Source: Sepiola atlantica
Lineage: Eukaryota; Mollusca; Cephalopoda; Sepiida; Sepiolidae
Assembly (NCBI GenBank): GCA_963556195.1
Contig: OY744553.1
Location: forward strand, 14,400,939-14,464,938
Direction: 5' to 3'
Length of the DNA stretch: 64,000 nucleotides
Part shown: positions 1 through 12,200 of the stretch, one piece after another
Layout: every line of letters begins with the position of its first letter
How positions within the stretch are numbered: the stretch's first letter is position 1
Translations under genes and position numbers: made by a program
The notes under the pieces: generated by a model
What the model saw: the letters and a program-made list of their open reading frames with translations, nothing else
What the model was told of the DNA's origin: nothing
Database searches by the model: none

Positions 1-125
1 ATGTAGAATGTGTGTGTGTGTAGAAAATATGTGCGTGTGTGTAATATCTGTTTTCATATCTGTGTGAGTAGAATGTATGTGTGTGTGGGTGCACAGAACG
101 TTTGATGTATAGAATGTGTGAAACT
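1..125. repeat. Degenerate TG-rich repeat
   Basis: Imprecise repetition of GTAGAATGTGTG-type words, rich in TG dinucleotides. No coding signal. Confidence 0.6.
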
Positions 126-265
126 CAAAGTGTTCAGAATATTTGTCATCTTGTGGTAAATGAAAATTAATAATAATAGAAGCAATAATTATTAAATCAA
201 GCAAGCCTAAACATTGGGCAAAATCGAATTACTTCTTGAAAAAATGTACAAAAATGATATGAAGC

Positions 266-475
266 ACAACTTTAACTGTTCATATAAGATTCATTTCAAC
301 AGCTAACACATTGAATCCTCATAATATGATTCATAGCATAGTAGAGAACAAGCTGGATTTTTCTTTTTATTGTAAATCAATAAAAAAAACTTAAGACCAT
401 TAAATAGAAATGCAACTTTAACTGTTCATATAAGATCATTTCAACAGCTAACACATTGAATCTTCTTAATATTAG
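266..475. repeat. Direct duplication of a ~55-bp dispersed sequence
   Basis: The sequence from ACTTTAACTGTTCATATAAG through CACATTGAATC occurs at about 266-318 and 412-463. A reverse-complement copy lies at about 32540-32600. It is part of an unidentified dispersed repeat. Confidence 0.6.
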
Positions 476-664
476 TTATCACAAATTGATTTTTTTTTCA
501 ATATACTAAAACAACCATTTAGGTATGCATATATAGATTTGCAAGATAAATTTTTTTTTATTAGTGTCTGAGTTATGGGCATTCAAAGTGAGTCGGACAT
601 TGCGTTTTGTATGATGCTGAACACAAGGCCAAATTAAGCGATGTATAACGGAAGAGGAAAAAAA

Positions 665-1046
665 AAATTTACCTCCCCAGGAGGTTAGGCACAAGGCCAG
701 TGTTATCTTACTCCCACAAAGTAAGATGTGACCCAAGGTCGGGTCGGGAAAGTGGGACTTGAAAAGCCAGCACCCGAGAATGTGAGCACTCTGGCCATTA
801 AAAATTGCCTGGGCAGCCCCGTCGGCATTCTCCGGTAGGAGTGCCTCAGGCAGTAAGCAATAAACTTACTCCTCCCCAAAGAGGGGAGGCAAAGCCTGGG
901 AGGGTGGACCTCCTAGAACTGCACAGGACAAACCCACAGACCGGCATAAATCAAGCCCCGAAGGACAAGACGACACCGGTCTATAGGGTGCCGTATCCAT
1001 CGGAACAGATACTACACTTTGATCTCGACCAAAAGGCCAAAGAGAA
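665..1046 (-). mobile_element. U2-headed SINE, copy 1
   Basis: Read on the minus strand it starts near 1046 with GGCCTTTTGGTCGAGATC and then AAAGTGTAGTATCTGTTC, matching the 5' part of U2 snRNA. The family body follows (GGCCTTCGGGGCTTG, TGTGCAGTTCTAGGAGGTCC, GGGGAGGAGTAAGTTTATTG), ending in CCTCCTGGGGAGGTAAAT. It is close to full length. The open frame across it is a by-product of GC content, not a gene. Confidence 0.85.
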
Positions 1047-1149
1047 AAGCTTCAAATAAGTGAAACATCTTTATAAATATTTTGTGATAGTTCATTAAAA
1101 GAAAGATAATATAGATAGATGGAATCAATAATTCTTAAATATACGCGTC

Positions 1150-1425
1150 TAGTATCTGTGCTGTTGTCATGAGACCATCCTCCGAGGCATTACCTCCTCC
1201 TTTTTGGGGTGGGGTAGTATAGTATCTGTGCTGTTGTCATGAGACCATTCTCCCAGGCATTACCTCCTCCTTTTAGGGGTGGTGTAGTATATGTTCGTTC
1301 GTCATGATACCATCCTTCCAGATATTAATTCCTCCTTTTGGAGAGGAGGTAGTGTTGTATCTTTTTTGTTGTCATAAGATCTTCCTCCCAGACATTACCT
1401 CCTACTTTTTGGGGATGGGGGGGGG
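1150..1425. repeat. Tandem repeat, ~66-70 bp unit, about 4 copies
   Basis: Units share CTGTTGTCATGAGACCAT, CATTACCTCCTCCTTTT and a G-rich end. The units are imperfect. The rest of 1047-1703 shows no feature. Confidence 0.7.
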
Positions 1426-1703
1426 GCATACGTAAACAATAAATGGTCACAATCGGTTGTTCATTAGAACACGTAACATTATATCTACTAGTTTAATCAA
1501 AATAACGCAAAAACTAAACAAGATGTCGTAAGTTGAAATTGAAGGGAATTTTACTATAATTACGCCGTTTTCGCACTCTAAACTCTAGGCTGGTTTGTGA
1601 TACCTACTAGTAAAACTAATACAAGGTAAAAAAAAAAACAATTGGATTCATTTTGAATTTTTTTGTGATTCATATCAAGATATTTTCCGTTTTTATTTTT
1701 CAG

Positions 1704-1778
1704 AATCCAAGAAATCTTCCGTGACGTCGAATACCAAGTTCCTTTTGTTAGCGGCAATACCAATGGTTTTCTCAGAGT
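1704..1778 (+). CDS. VPS37A: VPS37A exon (first in window), UEV-like domain
   Basis: A pyrimidine-rich tract ending in CAG precedes the exon and GTAAGT follows it. The frame starts at 1705 after one base of a split codon. It encodes IQEIFRDVEYQVPF and then a short stretch ending FLR. DVEY matches the human VPS37A segment before its LPPQFPQEKP motif. The exon ends in phase 2. The upstream exon is not seen between 1 and 1703. Confidence 0.9.
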
Positions 1779-4700
1779 GTAAGTAACCCCTGCCGTGTAA
1801 AATACGCTTTCATCTTTTTCAGAATATTTTAATCACTTTCCTCAACTCTGTCAATATTTCGACAGATCTACTCTCCAGCCTTCTTTTTTCTGAATTTCTG
1901 AGACCAGGTTTTCTATTTTACATTGGTCTGAATCAATCGATCAATCAGTTTCCTTGTCTCTGTTGTTTTTTATCCCAATATTTCAGCAGATTTACTCTCT
2001 AGCCTTCTTTTCTATCTGAATTTCTGAGACCAGGTGTTCTCGTAATGTTACATAGCACTGATAAGCCGTTTGCAGCATTCGATGGGGGAATCCTTTCCAG
2101 CACTCAACAAATTACCCATAATCGTCTTCTAATTGACAGAAAATAGCTGACTCTCTCATTCACACATTGTAAGTAGTTGGCTCTCTCTTTCAGGGATGTG
2201 AGTTCTCTGCTTTTTTTTAAATCCAGAAAAAGCGGATTTCCGCTTAAATCGCTAGAACATTACATGGATGTTAGTTCTCCACTTTTTGATCAAAGTCCAC
2301 TTTTTTTCTTTTTTTTTTAAACAAGAAAACGCTAATTTTCCTTCTTATGACAGTTCTCTCTGAAAACTGAAAATGTTAATTTTGCCATGAAGGCTAAGAC
2401 TTCAAGTAATTCATGATGGGGGTAAGGGAGTTAGATGCCTTTTGTTTAATCAAAGAATAACTTCCTGTCTCCTTCCCCCCCCATATGCACACTCAGTCTT
2501 TCTCTTAATTTTAACTTAAATGAAACTGATTGGATTTGTTTAGGAAAAAGTTGTTGTTTTTTTGTGCTGCTTTCTCTCCACACACGTGTAGGGGCCGTGG
2601 CTCCTCAGGTTGAGAAATTCATCTCGCTTTCAGCTTTTTTTGCCATTGGCTACGTACATCCCTGCTTTTTCTTTCACTTATTTTCCATTGTTGTTAAGCT
2701 ATCGTCATCGTGAATATGTAACAGCAGAAGTTTTTCATGTTTTCCTTTTTTTTCTTTGGTTCTGTAATACGGTAACAAATAAATAAAAAATGACAGCAAT
2801 ATTCATGCTCAATGGCTCATGCTTTTTGCTGATTTATGTTTCGAATTTCAATTTCATTTCGGTGAAGAGTTCCACAATTTTGAATTTTCACTATTAGAAC
2901 CAACAGCCTAATGACTAAAGTCAAGGAGAAGCTTCCGCAGCCATGTCAAACCCCAAACAACATCTCAGGAAGAGACCAGACTACAGCTGTGGACCAGACG
3001 GCTAAAGAATGCCCCCCTCTCTCTACTACTAACATGGGAATCCCCCTTTCTGAGGCCCTCCCTCCTGACTCAGAAGAACCCTGGGTCCAGTGGAAAACAC
3101 TCAATCGGAAATGAGTCAATTAAAAAGTTGCTATGGCTAGATAGGGCTACAAATCCGACCCAACCATCTGTGAATGTATAGAGGAGAATCATACGATGCA
3201 ACACTGCCTTGCCTGGTTGAAGAATGGAGTATGTGTGGTATTCTTTAGGTCAACGAGCAAGATTTCTAATGCCTCTTAAAACAGCAGGTATCAATAGCTA
3301 ATTGAAATATTACTGTAATTATCATTTACTAGTCTCTCCCTCCTTGACAAGGTCCAAAAAAGAGTCGCCAACCTAACAGGTCCTTCACTGTCAACCAAGC
3401 TCCAGTCCCTGTCCCATCGCCGCAATGTAACATCCTTGTGCTTGTTTTACAAATACTTCAATGGATTGTGCTCCGATGAATTGGCTGCTCTGGTGCCCCC
3501 TCGTCGTAAGTTCACTAGACCAACTCGACAATCGGCTAAATCCCATCCATTCACTGTGATGCCGGAGAGCTTTCTACTCAAATAGCTTCTTTCCTCGTGC
3601 TGCTGGCCTCTGGAACTCCCTCCCTGCCCCCTGTTTCCCCGACGGTACTGACATGCAGAAATTTAAAACTAATGTAAACAGACATCTTGCTGCGCAGATC
3701 CCAATTTAGGTTGCCCCCCCCCCCCTAACCTTCTCTCCTTTCTTTCTTCTCAGTAGCTCCTTACGTCTACAGTGGCGACCTGCCCTGTCTGGGGTGAACT
3801 ATGTTAAAAAAAAAAAAATTTTTTTAAAAGTGTGTGTGTTGCATACTCAGGTCGTTCACAATAACGACCAATTTTAAAACATTCTGATAAAAGTATAATG
3901 GTTCTGTAGCAGTTACATGATTGCAATCTATTTTCTGTTGAGTAAACTTATCCTTACACGTTGAGCAATTAATATATCATCCAATCAGAACGCTTTGTGT
4001 GGGAGGAACTTCTGCTGTACTTTTCCATTATATTTTTCCTGCACTTTGGGCAGTCGGTGTTTCTCGCATCAAGGTGACTAGACAGTTACATTCCTGTCTT
4101 GTCCCAAAGCTAAAGCTTGGCGAGCGCGAGACGAGTGACCCAGACTCAACCCATGTTTCGGTTGTATGCACACACACTGACTCAGCATGTTTTCATATTT
4201 TTGTTTATCTAAGGCAGGGACGGGCAACCTTTTCAGAGTGAGGGCCAGATGAGACTTTTGGAAGAAGATCGCGGGCCGGAGTGAAAAACGAAATCTCAGA
4301 ATTACTATATTTTGTTTACATGAATAAATTGTACAAAAATTGCATTGAACACTCTACAAATCTGATATTTTTTTTCTCAAGAGACTTCTGTATGTGATGT
4401 TATAAAAGGCGCCGACGAAGAGCCATTTTGGAATCATAAAAAATAAAGACGGGGGAAGTAGCAAGTTGATCCCGCATTCGTTTTGACACACCTCACATAA
4501 GTTCTATGTTTCATGTCCTTTCCTCGTCTCTCGTTTCCTCTTTGCCTTTCTCTTTCTCTTCTATTTTTATCTCAGGCCAAGGATTTGAAATTAATAGTTA
4601 AAGAAAAATGAAATATACATGCATCATCGCTCGCTGATATTCATACATTTTTATCCCACTGTAAATCTTAATCGAAACCTACTTTTACGTTTATGTCACA

Positions 4701-5051
4701 AAATGATATGAGTTTTACTAGGAGGTCCGCGGGCCGGATTGCAATAATAAAGCATAGCAGGGTGGCATAGCAGGGTGGCGGGCCGGAGGTTTTCCGCCCC
4801 TGATGTAAGGTAACATATTTGATGATTATGTTACATAAAGAGGGCTGTGTTTAAATGGAAAAGTTTGAATGACATCTTAAAGACCAAAGGTGACATGTCA
4901 GTGAGACCACGTGACTTCCGACTAGAGATTTTCGATCTCTTTGGCTGACAAGATTTCAAACAGAAAAGACGTGTCTGGGTACTGTCCCCAGGTTGGGAGG
5001 GGAGCAGTGTGCACAGGGTGGTTGGGTGTAGCGACGTAAACTGTCTGTCTT

Positions 5052-5082
<31 letters not shown>

Positions 5083-6135
5083 TGCATATACAAGTAACTT
5101 ATCTCTGATATTTTTCTGTGACGTTTTTTTCTTTATAAAAAAAACTTTTTTATAAACATCGGTATCCAAGTGGGTTTATCAGCAGATGAAAACAACCTGG
5201 GTTCACAACGGCGACACGGGTGTATAATAGTTTATATACCCATCGGTAAGTGAAAGTGTAACAAAGACAGAGCTCTGAAAAAGACGACCGAACCCAATCA
5301 GTTCACCTGCCAAAGAGGAATATATTTTTATCTTCTTTGCCACTAAAGGAATCTTCAGACTAAGAAAATAAGGTTTAAAATTGGAAATTCAACGTATGGT
5401 TAGCTGAGCAAGAAAATGGAATTTTCCATTAGAAGTTAGGCTGACGTGTAACTAATCCTCACGAGCAAATAATGGAGTTATTTGTTGATCTTTTAAAAGA
5501 GAAAGAAACTGAGGACGTCTCTATCCAATGAGCCAACTATAATGTGTCAACAAGAGAGAAACAGCAGTTTCTGTTCACTATTGGGATCGAACGATATCTC
5601 ATACAATGTTACAAGCGTGTTACCATGAGTATCCTACAACACTACTTCACATGCCATAAAACCCAACAAACCAACAAATAGACACTTTGGGATAAAGATT
5701 TTAATAGTCCTGAAGTATAAAATCAATTAGCATGTAAGGGAGATAACCCGATTTGTATTTTCATTTTGCTTACTACAAAGTTGGGTGCTTCTTGACATAA
5801 CCCTCTCTGGTAAATACGCTAAATAAAATTCTAATTTTAGGAAATACATACTTGTTACGGTGAGTAAAAACCGGTAAGCAAATTTTACGGAAAACAATCG
5901 AGTAGATTTCTTTATTATTTAAGATATTTATTTTATCGAATTTCTGTCATCACATATATTTTGCTATATAGGAATTCACCATTTGCGCCAAAAGCAATTA
6001 CTCCCCTTGATATTTACAAAAAAATGGGCGGCTTTCATGTCATCTACTTATTCAAAGGAAAAAATTGAATTTCTTAAATAATAAAAAAAGCTACCGTTTT
6101 AGAGAGGGTGATTTTTATGATAGAACACACGCATA

Positions 6136-6170
<35 letters not shown>

Positions 6171-9100
6171 ACAACCGGGTTATTTGTTGAATCAGGCCAC
6201 AATTAATCCTCTGATGAGGGTGGGGCCTGATTGTCTAGTCTCGAAATCTAAGTCTTCCTCTCCACTCCTGTCTTTGGCAAGGCTTGATGGAATCCATACC
6301 CATGGCCTTCCTATCACGTTTGACTACATCCTCCCAAGTCAACTTGGGTCTGCCAGTGGTGATGTTCTCTGCTGGCACATTCAACTTTCGGACTTTAGCA
6401 ATCCAGCCATCGCTACGCTCAATGTGACCCAACCAACGCAGTCTGTTCTTCCGCATGATGTCCGTAAGGCTTTTCAAGTCGACCTGTGAGAGCAGGGATT
6501 CAAAAGAAACGTACTGTTCAGGCCTCACCAAACAGATCCATCTGACCATTGCCCTGTCATTACGGTGCAGCTTCTTTAGTATGCCAGCAGAGACAGCCTA
6601 AGTTTCTGAGCCATACAACAGCACACTTCTGACACATGAGGAGTATACACGCCCTCTCGTAGTTGTTGGCAGGTGTTTGTTTGTCAGGATTGGTAGCAGC
6701 TCTCTAAATTTTTTCCAGGCACACTTGCAACGTGTAGCTGCCGCGAGTTCACAGCCTCCACCTGATGACAGCACATCTCCAAGATAACAAAAGTCTGTCA
6801 CTACTTCCAGCTTGTTGTCACCAGTATCCATCTCCGTCAGTGGTCTGCCATCTATTGGTTTTGCCGTGCCGGTGCAACGAAAGCACATAAAGTGAGGATC
6901 TGCTTTGAGAGAGCCCTTTATGCCACTGCACCTTTTGTGGACCCAACCTGAACAGTGAGTGCAGATGATTGAGTTGCTGCCAGTTCCTTTCAGACATACA
7001 GCACACGGGTATTTTCCTGTTTTCTGTAGTAAGCTGTAGTACACATTAATAATACTCATTATTAAAGAAAGATAAACAACTGACACCGAGGCTCCTAGTA
7101 AAATTTCACATAATCACCATTTTTATCTAAATACAAAATATTTTCAGAGTTTTTTTGAAAATTGTCACTTCCATCCATCTATGTTAATTAAATGAATGCA
7201 TGTTACGAGTATTCGTTTGTGTTGCGTTTTGATCTTAATTTATGCTTGCTTTTGTTGTTTTTCTAGTTCCCTGCCCCCACAGTTTCCCCAGGAGAAACCA
7301 GTGGTCACTGTCCAGCCGCCAGCAAGACATGCATGGGTTGACGCACAGTCGAAAATAACAGGTTGTCCATCTCTAATCAATGTAAGTACACAGATATACA
7401 CTTGTTCTCGTATCGACACAATGGATCGGCCATTGCAATTAATATTTTCATCGTGTGAATATTTTTGTGCTATCCATACACAAATAAGGGGTAAAGTTTT
7501 TGTTATAAATTTTCCGTAATCCCGTTTCCACTAATATGGAGAGTAGAAAGTGACTAACTTGGGTTTACTTTCGGCAGCCTCGTAACCCTAACCCTCACAC
7601 ACTGTCCTTTAATCCCCACATTCTATGAACAATGCTTCTGACAAAGGGGGAAGAATTACTGTTTTCTTGGCTGGCTGTTGTTTTGAGTGTGTGGTAAGTG
7701 GAGATTTCCAATCCTCTCAAAGTATTCATCATCATCATTCAACTGTCAATTAATCTTCCAAATATATCCTGTTTCTTCTTCTTCTCTCCCTGGTGATACC
7801 AGATCAGGCTGCCCTGTGGCTCCCTGAGACGAAATTCACCTACATTGACGTTTTTTTTTTTTTTTTTTTTTTTGTAAAACTTAATTATGTTCTACAAAAC
7901 CAAAAACAAAAACAACAGCCCCTCTCCCTTTCTCCCTCCCCTTTTTAATTTTATTTTTAGAACTTGAAGCATAAATCTTTTACTATAATGACCAGATTCG
8001 GCATTAAATAACCCAAAAAGGGTTGATATGCCGTAAAACAAAACTACCAAACCAAAAACGATGATTAAACATTTGAAGATATAAAGAACTTGAAGCATAA
8101 AAACTTTTACTATAATGACCAGATTCGGCATTAAATAACCCAAAAAGAGTTGATATGCCGTAAAACAAAACTACCAAACCTCTTCTTCTTCTCTCGTGTG
8201 AATCAGATGATTCTGGTGTTGGCATTAGTTTCCCCGATGTTTTTCTAGTTAGAAATCTTTCTGGAAAGACATTGGGTACTTACGAGAAGGTTGCAAACAT
8301 CCCTAAGTGACAGTGGTACTGTGAAATCGACTGGATTCGAACTTGGAACACCCAGGTCTTCAGTCCGTGTCGTTATCCACTTAACCACCGTCACCTCCCA
8401 ATGCTTCTGACAAAGGGGGAAGAATTACTGTTTTCTTGGCTGGCTGTTGTTTCGAGTGTGTGGTAAGTAGAGATTTCCAATCCTCTCAAAGTATTCATCA
8501 TCATCATTCAACTGTCAATTAATCTTCCAAATATATCCAAGTTTGATAGAATTTAAATCATATGTATAAGACACTGATTTAGCAATATTGCAAAGTTCTC
8601 TCCCCTTACAACGAGAACGAACACTCTATAGAAGCTTAAATAGGAATGTTGCCCTTCTCTTTCGTATGATTCTATCAGCGGCCGTGTGGGCAAGGATGTC
8701 TTATAGAAATCGAAAGTGACTTTAGTCTGCTTTATTTATTTCCTTCCCACGGCAGAAAGATATGGCACAAGGCCAGAAGGTGGAGAGAAAAGGCTAGCGG
8801 AACAGTCAGGCTGACCTCTAAAAACAGCCTGGGCAGCTCCGTCGGCATTCCACAGTAGGGGCGCCTCAGACAGTTAGCGATAAACTAACTCTTACCCAAA
8901 TAGGGAAGACAAGGCCTGGAAGGGTGGACTTCCTAAGACTACTCAAGACGTATACCACAGTCCGATAGATAAAAGACCACCGAAATGGCCAGTCTCTGCC
9001 GAACTGATTGTTGAGAACGTACTTTCGACTGGTATTTAGGCAGAAGAATCGTTAGACGACTTTCGGCGGCAAAATCATTTTCTTCCGCCCAAGAGATGGA

Positions 9101-9236
9101 ATCTGCCGTAACTTTAGTCCGGTGTTCAGATCTCGCGACTGATATAGTTATATATAGCCACACTGATGAGTCTTGGTTAAGGAGAAACATGTATGTGGAT
9201 ACTAAAAACAATATTTATTGAAATGATTTATATATT

Positions 9237-9269
<33 letters not shown>

Positions 9270-12200
9270 ATATATATAGTAGAATCAAATATAAACCAAA
9301 AGTAAACTTTTAGTAGATGGAACCTATAGTGAAAAAGTTAAGCTCAATATACGAGATAGAGCATATAATAAAGATAGAAGAAATAAGAGTGATAAACATG
9401 TACGAATGTCCAAATTTATTTCAAATTTCGATTGTTCAATGCAAGGTATATTCTGTAATAGATTAGTGTTTATTATTCTTTCCTGAAGCCAAGGCTTTAA
9501 TGTCAATGTCTGTGTATTCCCTATAGAAAGAAAGTTTAGAGAATCTACATAAAAACTAAAAGTGTATTTATATGCAAAATTTTCCGAGGAAGACAATGGA
9601 AGTGGTTTCGAATTTTTAAGTGCCACCACCCACACCCCCAAGGAAGCTATGGGGAAAGAACCTCCGTTAAAAATTACTAATATATCCTATTTTTATGAAA
9701 TTTAAATCGTATGTATAAAATTTACTGGGGAAGACAATGGAAATGGTTCCTAATCTACTTACCTATCAATATGCCGGATTTCTGTGCGCTCCTTCTAAAG
9801 GATCTATAATGGCAGAACACCCTTAAAACTTCAAATACGTATATCCGATTTTAATGAAATTTAAATCATAATTTAGAGTTTCACAAATTTCAACTTCTTC
9901 CGCATAAATTAGGGGTCGAAAAGGGGGGAGTGCAGAAGGACCCCTTAAAAAATCAAATACATGTAGAAAGAAAGAGTAAAGAATTCACATACAAATTGAA
10001 AGTATATTCTTATGCAAAATTTTCCTGCACCCAGGCAACGCCAGATACCGCTGCTAATTTTGTATAATTAAATTTGAAACAGTTAATTTTTATGTTTTTA
10101 AGTCATGCACAATGTGTTATTTATATTGTTTATCTGTCCGTCTCTTTCAATCCTTAATGCACGTTATGCCCTCTCGACAATCGCCGCCGACCCCCAACGC
10201 TTGTGTGCCATGGTTTTCTTCTCCCTCCTTCATCTTTTGGTCTTGGCCGTGTCATCTTGGCGACCGCCGAGAGCGCGATTACTGGTTTACAAGTATAGAA
10301 AACCAAAACCACGCAGACTCACAAGAGAGAATGTAGATAAAATAAAGAAATAGTATCGGAACAGTTAAACAGAGGTGTCACCAAGATCAAGTCCAAATGT
10401 AAGTCAATATTTCTCTCCAGTGTAAAAAAAAACAAAAAAAACGTTGTTCAGTCCAACATAAAAAAAAAATCCAGCACTATTCTCTTTCGTTCGCTTTACG
10501 ATCTCACGTTCAGAACGATCTCCACATCTCTCACCGAATGTTTATTTTTCCTTCTCTTATTAAAACAAAATGCGACGCATGCAAACCAACTTAATTTGCA
10601 TAAATTTCTCTCTCGGCGCCGCGGCCCAGATCTTCAAATAAAAACCTTATTTGACTTTCTGATGCCTTTCTCCTCCCACTCTTTCTTTTTTGTCGTCAGC
10701 GAGCGTTTTCGGGTTCGCCCCCCCCCACACACAGCATACCAGACGCTGTCTCTTTGAACGGCGCCGACAAGTGTCTGCATGAGAACCCAAACTCCAATAC
10801 ATTGTGTATAAATCAGTTGTACTCTAGGTGCGTGTGTGATACCGTCACCGAAAAGGAGCCCCAAGATGTTAGCATCCACATCTTAGTTAAGTTCGAATAT
10901 ATCAGCTAAGACCCAACTCAGCCACTCCTAGCTGACTACTCATCTTATTTTTTTTTGGCTAAGATCAAAGTGTAGTATCTGTTCCGATGGATACTGCACC
11001 CCATAGACTGGTATTGTCTTGGCCTTCGAGGCTTGATTTACGCCGCTCAATGGGTCTGTCCTGTGCAGTTCTAGGAGGTCCACCCTCCCAGGCTTCGCCT
11101 CCCCTCTTTGGGGAGGAGTAAGTTTATTGCTTACTGCTTGAGGCGCCCCTACCTGGGAATGCCGACGGGGCTGCCCAGGCAATTTTTAAACCCCACTTTC
11201 CCGACCCGACCTTGGGTCACATCTTACTTGTGGGAGTAAGATAAAAACTGGCCTTGTGCCTAACTCCTGGAGAGGAGTAAATCAATACTCATCTTATTTT
11301 CGATCGCCTTTGTGCACGTTGTTGAATCATTTCCTTACATTGTCCCGGGTTTTGGCTTCAGGAGGACGAGGGGGGATGGATGTCCATAGTATCACCCTGC
11401 TGCGCCCGACAAGTTGTGAGCAAGTTGTTTGCATACAAAGATGACCGACATATTTGTCTTTAAAAAATATACTTTATTATTTTAAGAAAGTTGGTCATAT
11501 CTTTACAAGCATCATAAAATTTATTGATAATAATAAAGAATTTAGATTTTAAAAATGGCACAGGTAAAAATGGCATGAGTGAATAAGTAGGAAAAATGGC
11601 ACAAGTGAAAAATGTTGATGAAAATCTTGGATGAAATGCATGAAGAGAAAACATTAATAATTTTGTCAAATTAAAAAGAAAATTATATCTACATTTAAAA
11701 GTAGATGGGGACTCTGTGCTCCCTCCCCAATAAAAGTTCTACTTTTTTAGGCGATTTTAAAATTTGTATCGGAATGGGGGGGGGGATATTGGAATCGCCC
11801 CATCACAAATCCTCATTCAGGAAATGTCACCTGTACAGCTGAAAAAAATTATCAAACAAAATAATTCAGGACAACTAGGAAGAGAAAAAAAATGTTCGTT
11901 TACAAATTTCAACAGTTCATCAATAAAAGTGCAAAATCTAACATTCGTTTAAGCATGCACCATTTTTCTTAAAATTCTTTTCATCTCCAGTGGTTGGATA
12001 GTGTCAATTGTCGTATGACACCATGCATTGACTCGGCCTTTTGGCTAAGATCAAAGTGTAGTATCTGTTCCGATGGATACTGCACTTCATAGATCGGTAT
12101 TGTCTTGGCCTTCGGGGCTTGATTTCCGCCGGTCTATGGGTCTGATCTGTCCTGTGCAGTTCTAGGAGGTCCACCCTCCCAGGCTTTACCTCCCCTCTTT

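Noticed and set aside
805..1059. 84-codon frame MPGQPRRHSP (also 80 codons at 10940-11182, minus)
   Set aside because: Both lie within U2-headed SINE copies; the shared peptide reflects the shared repeat.
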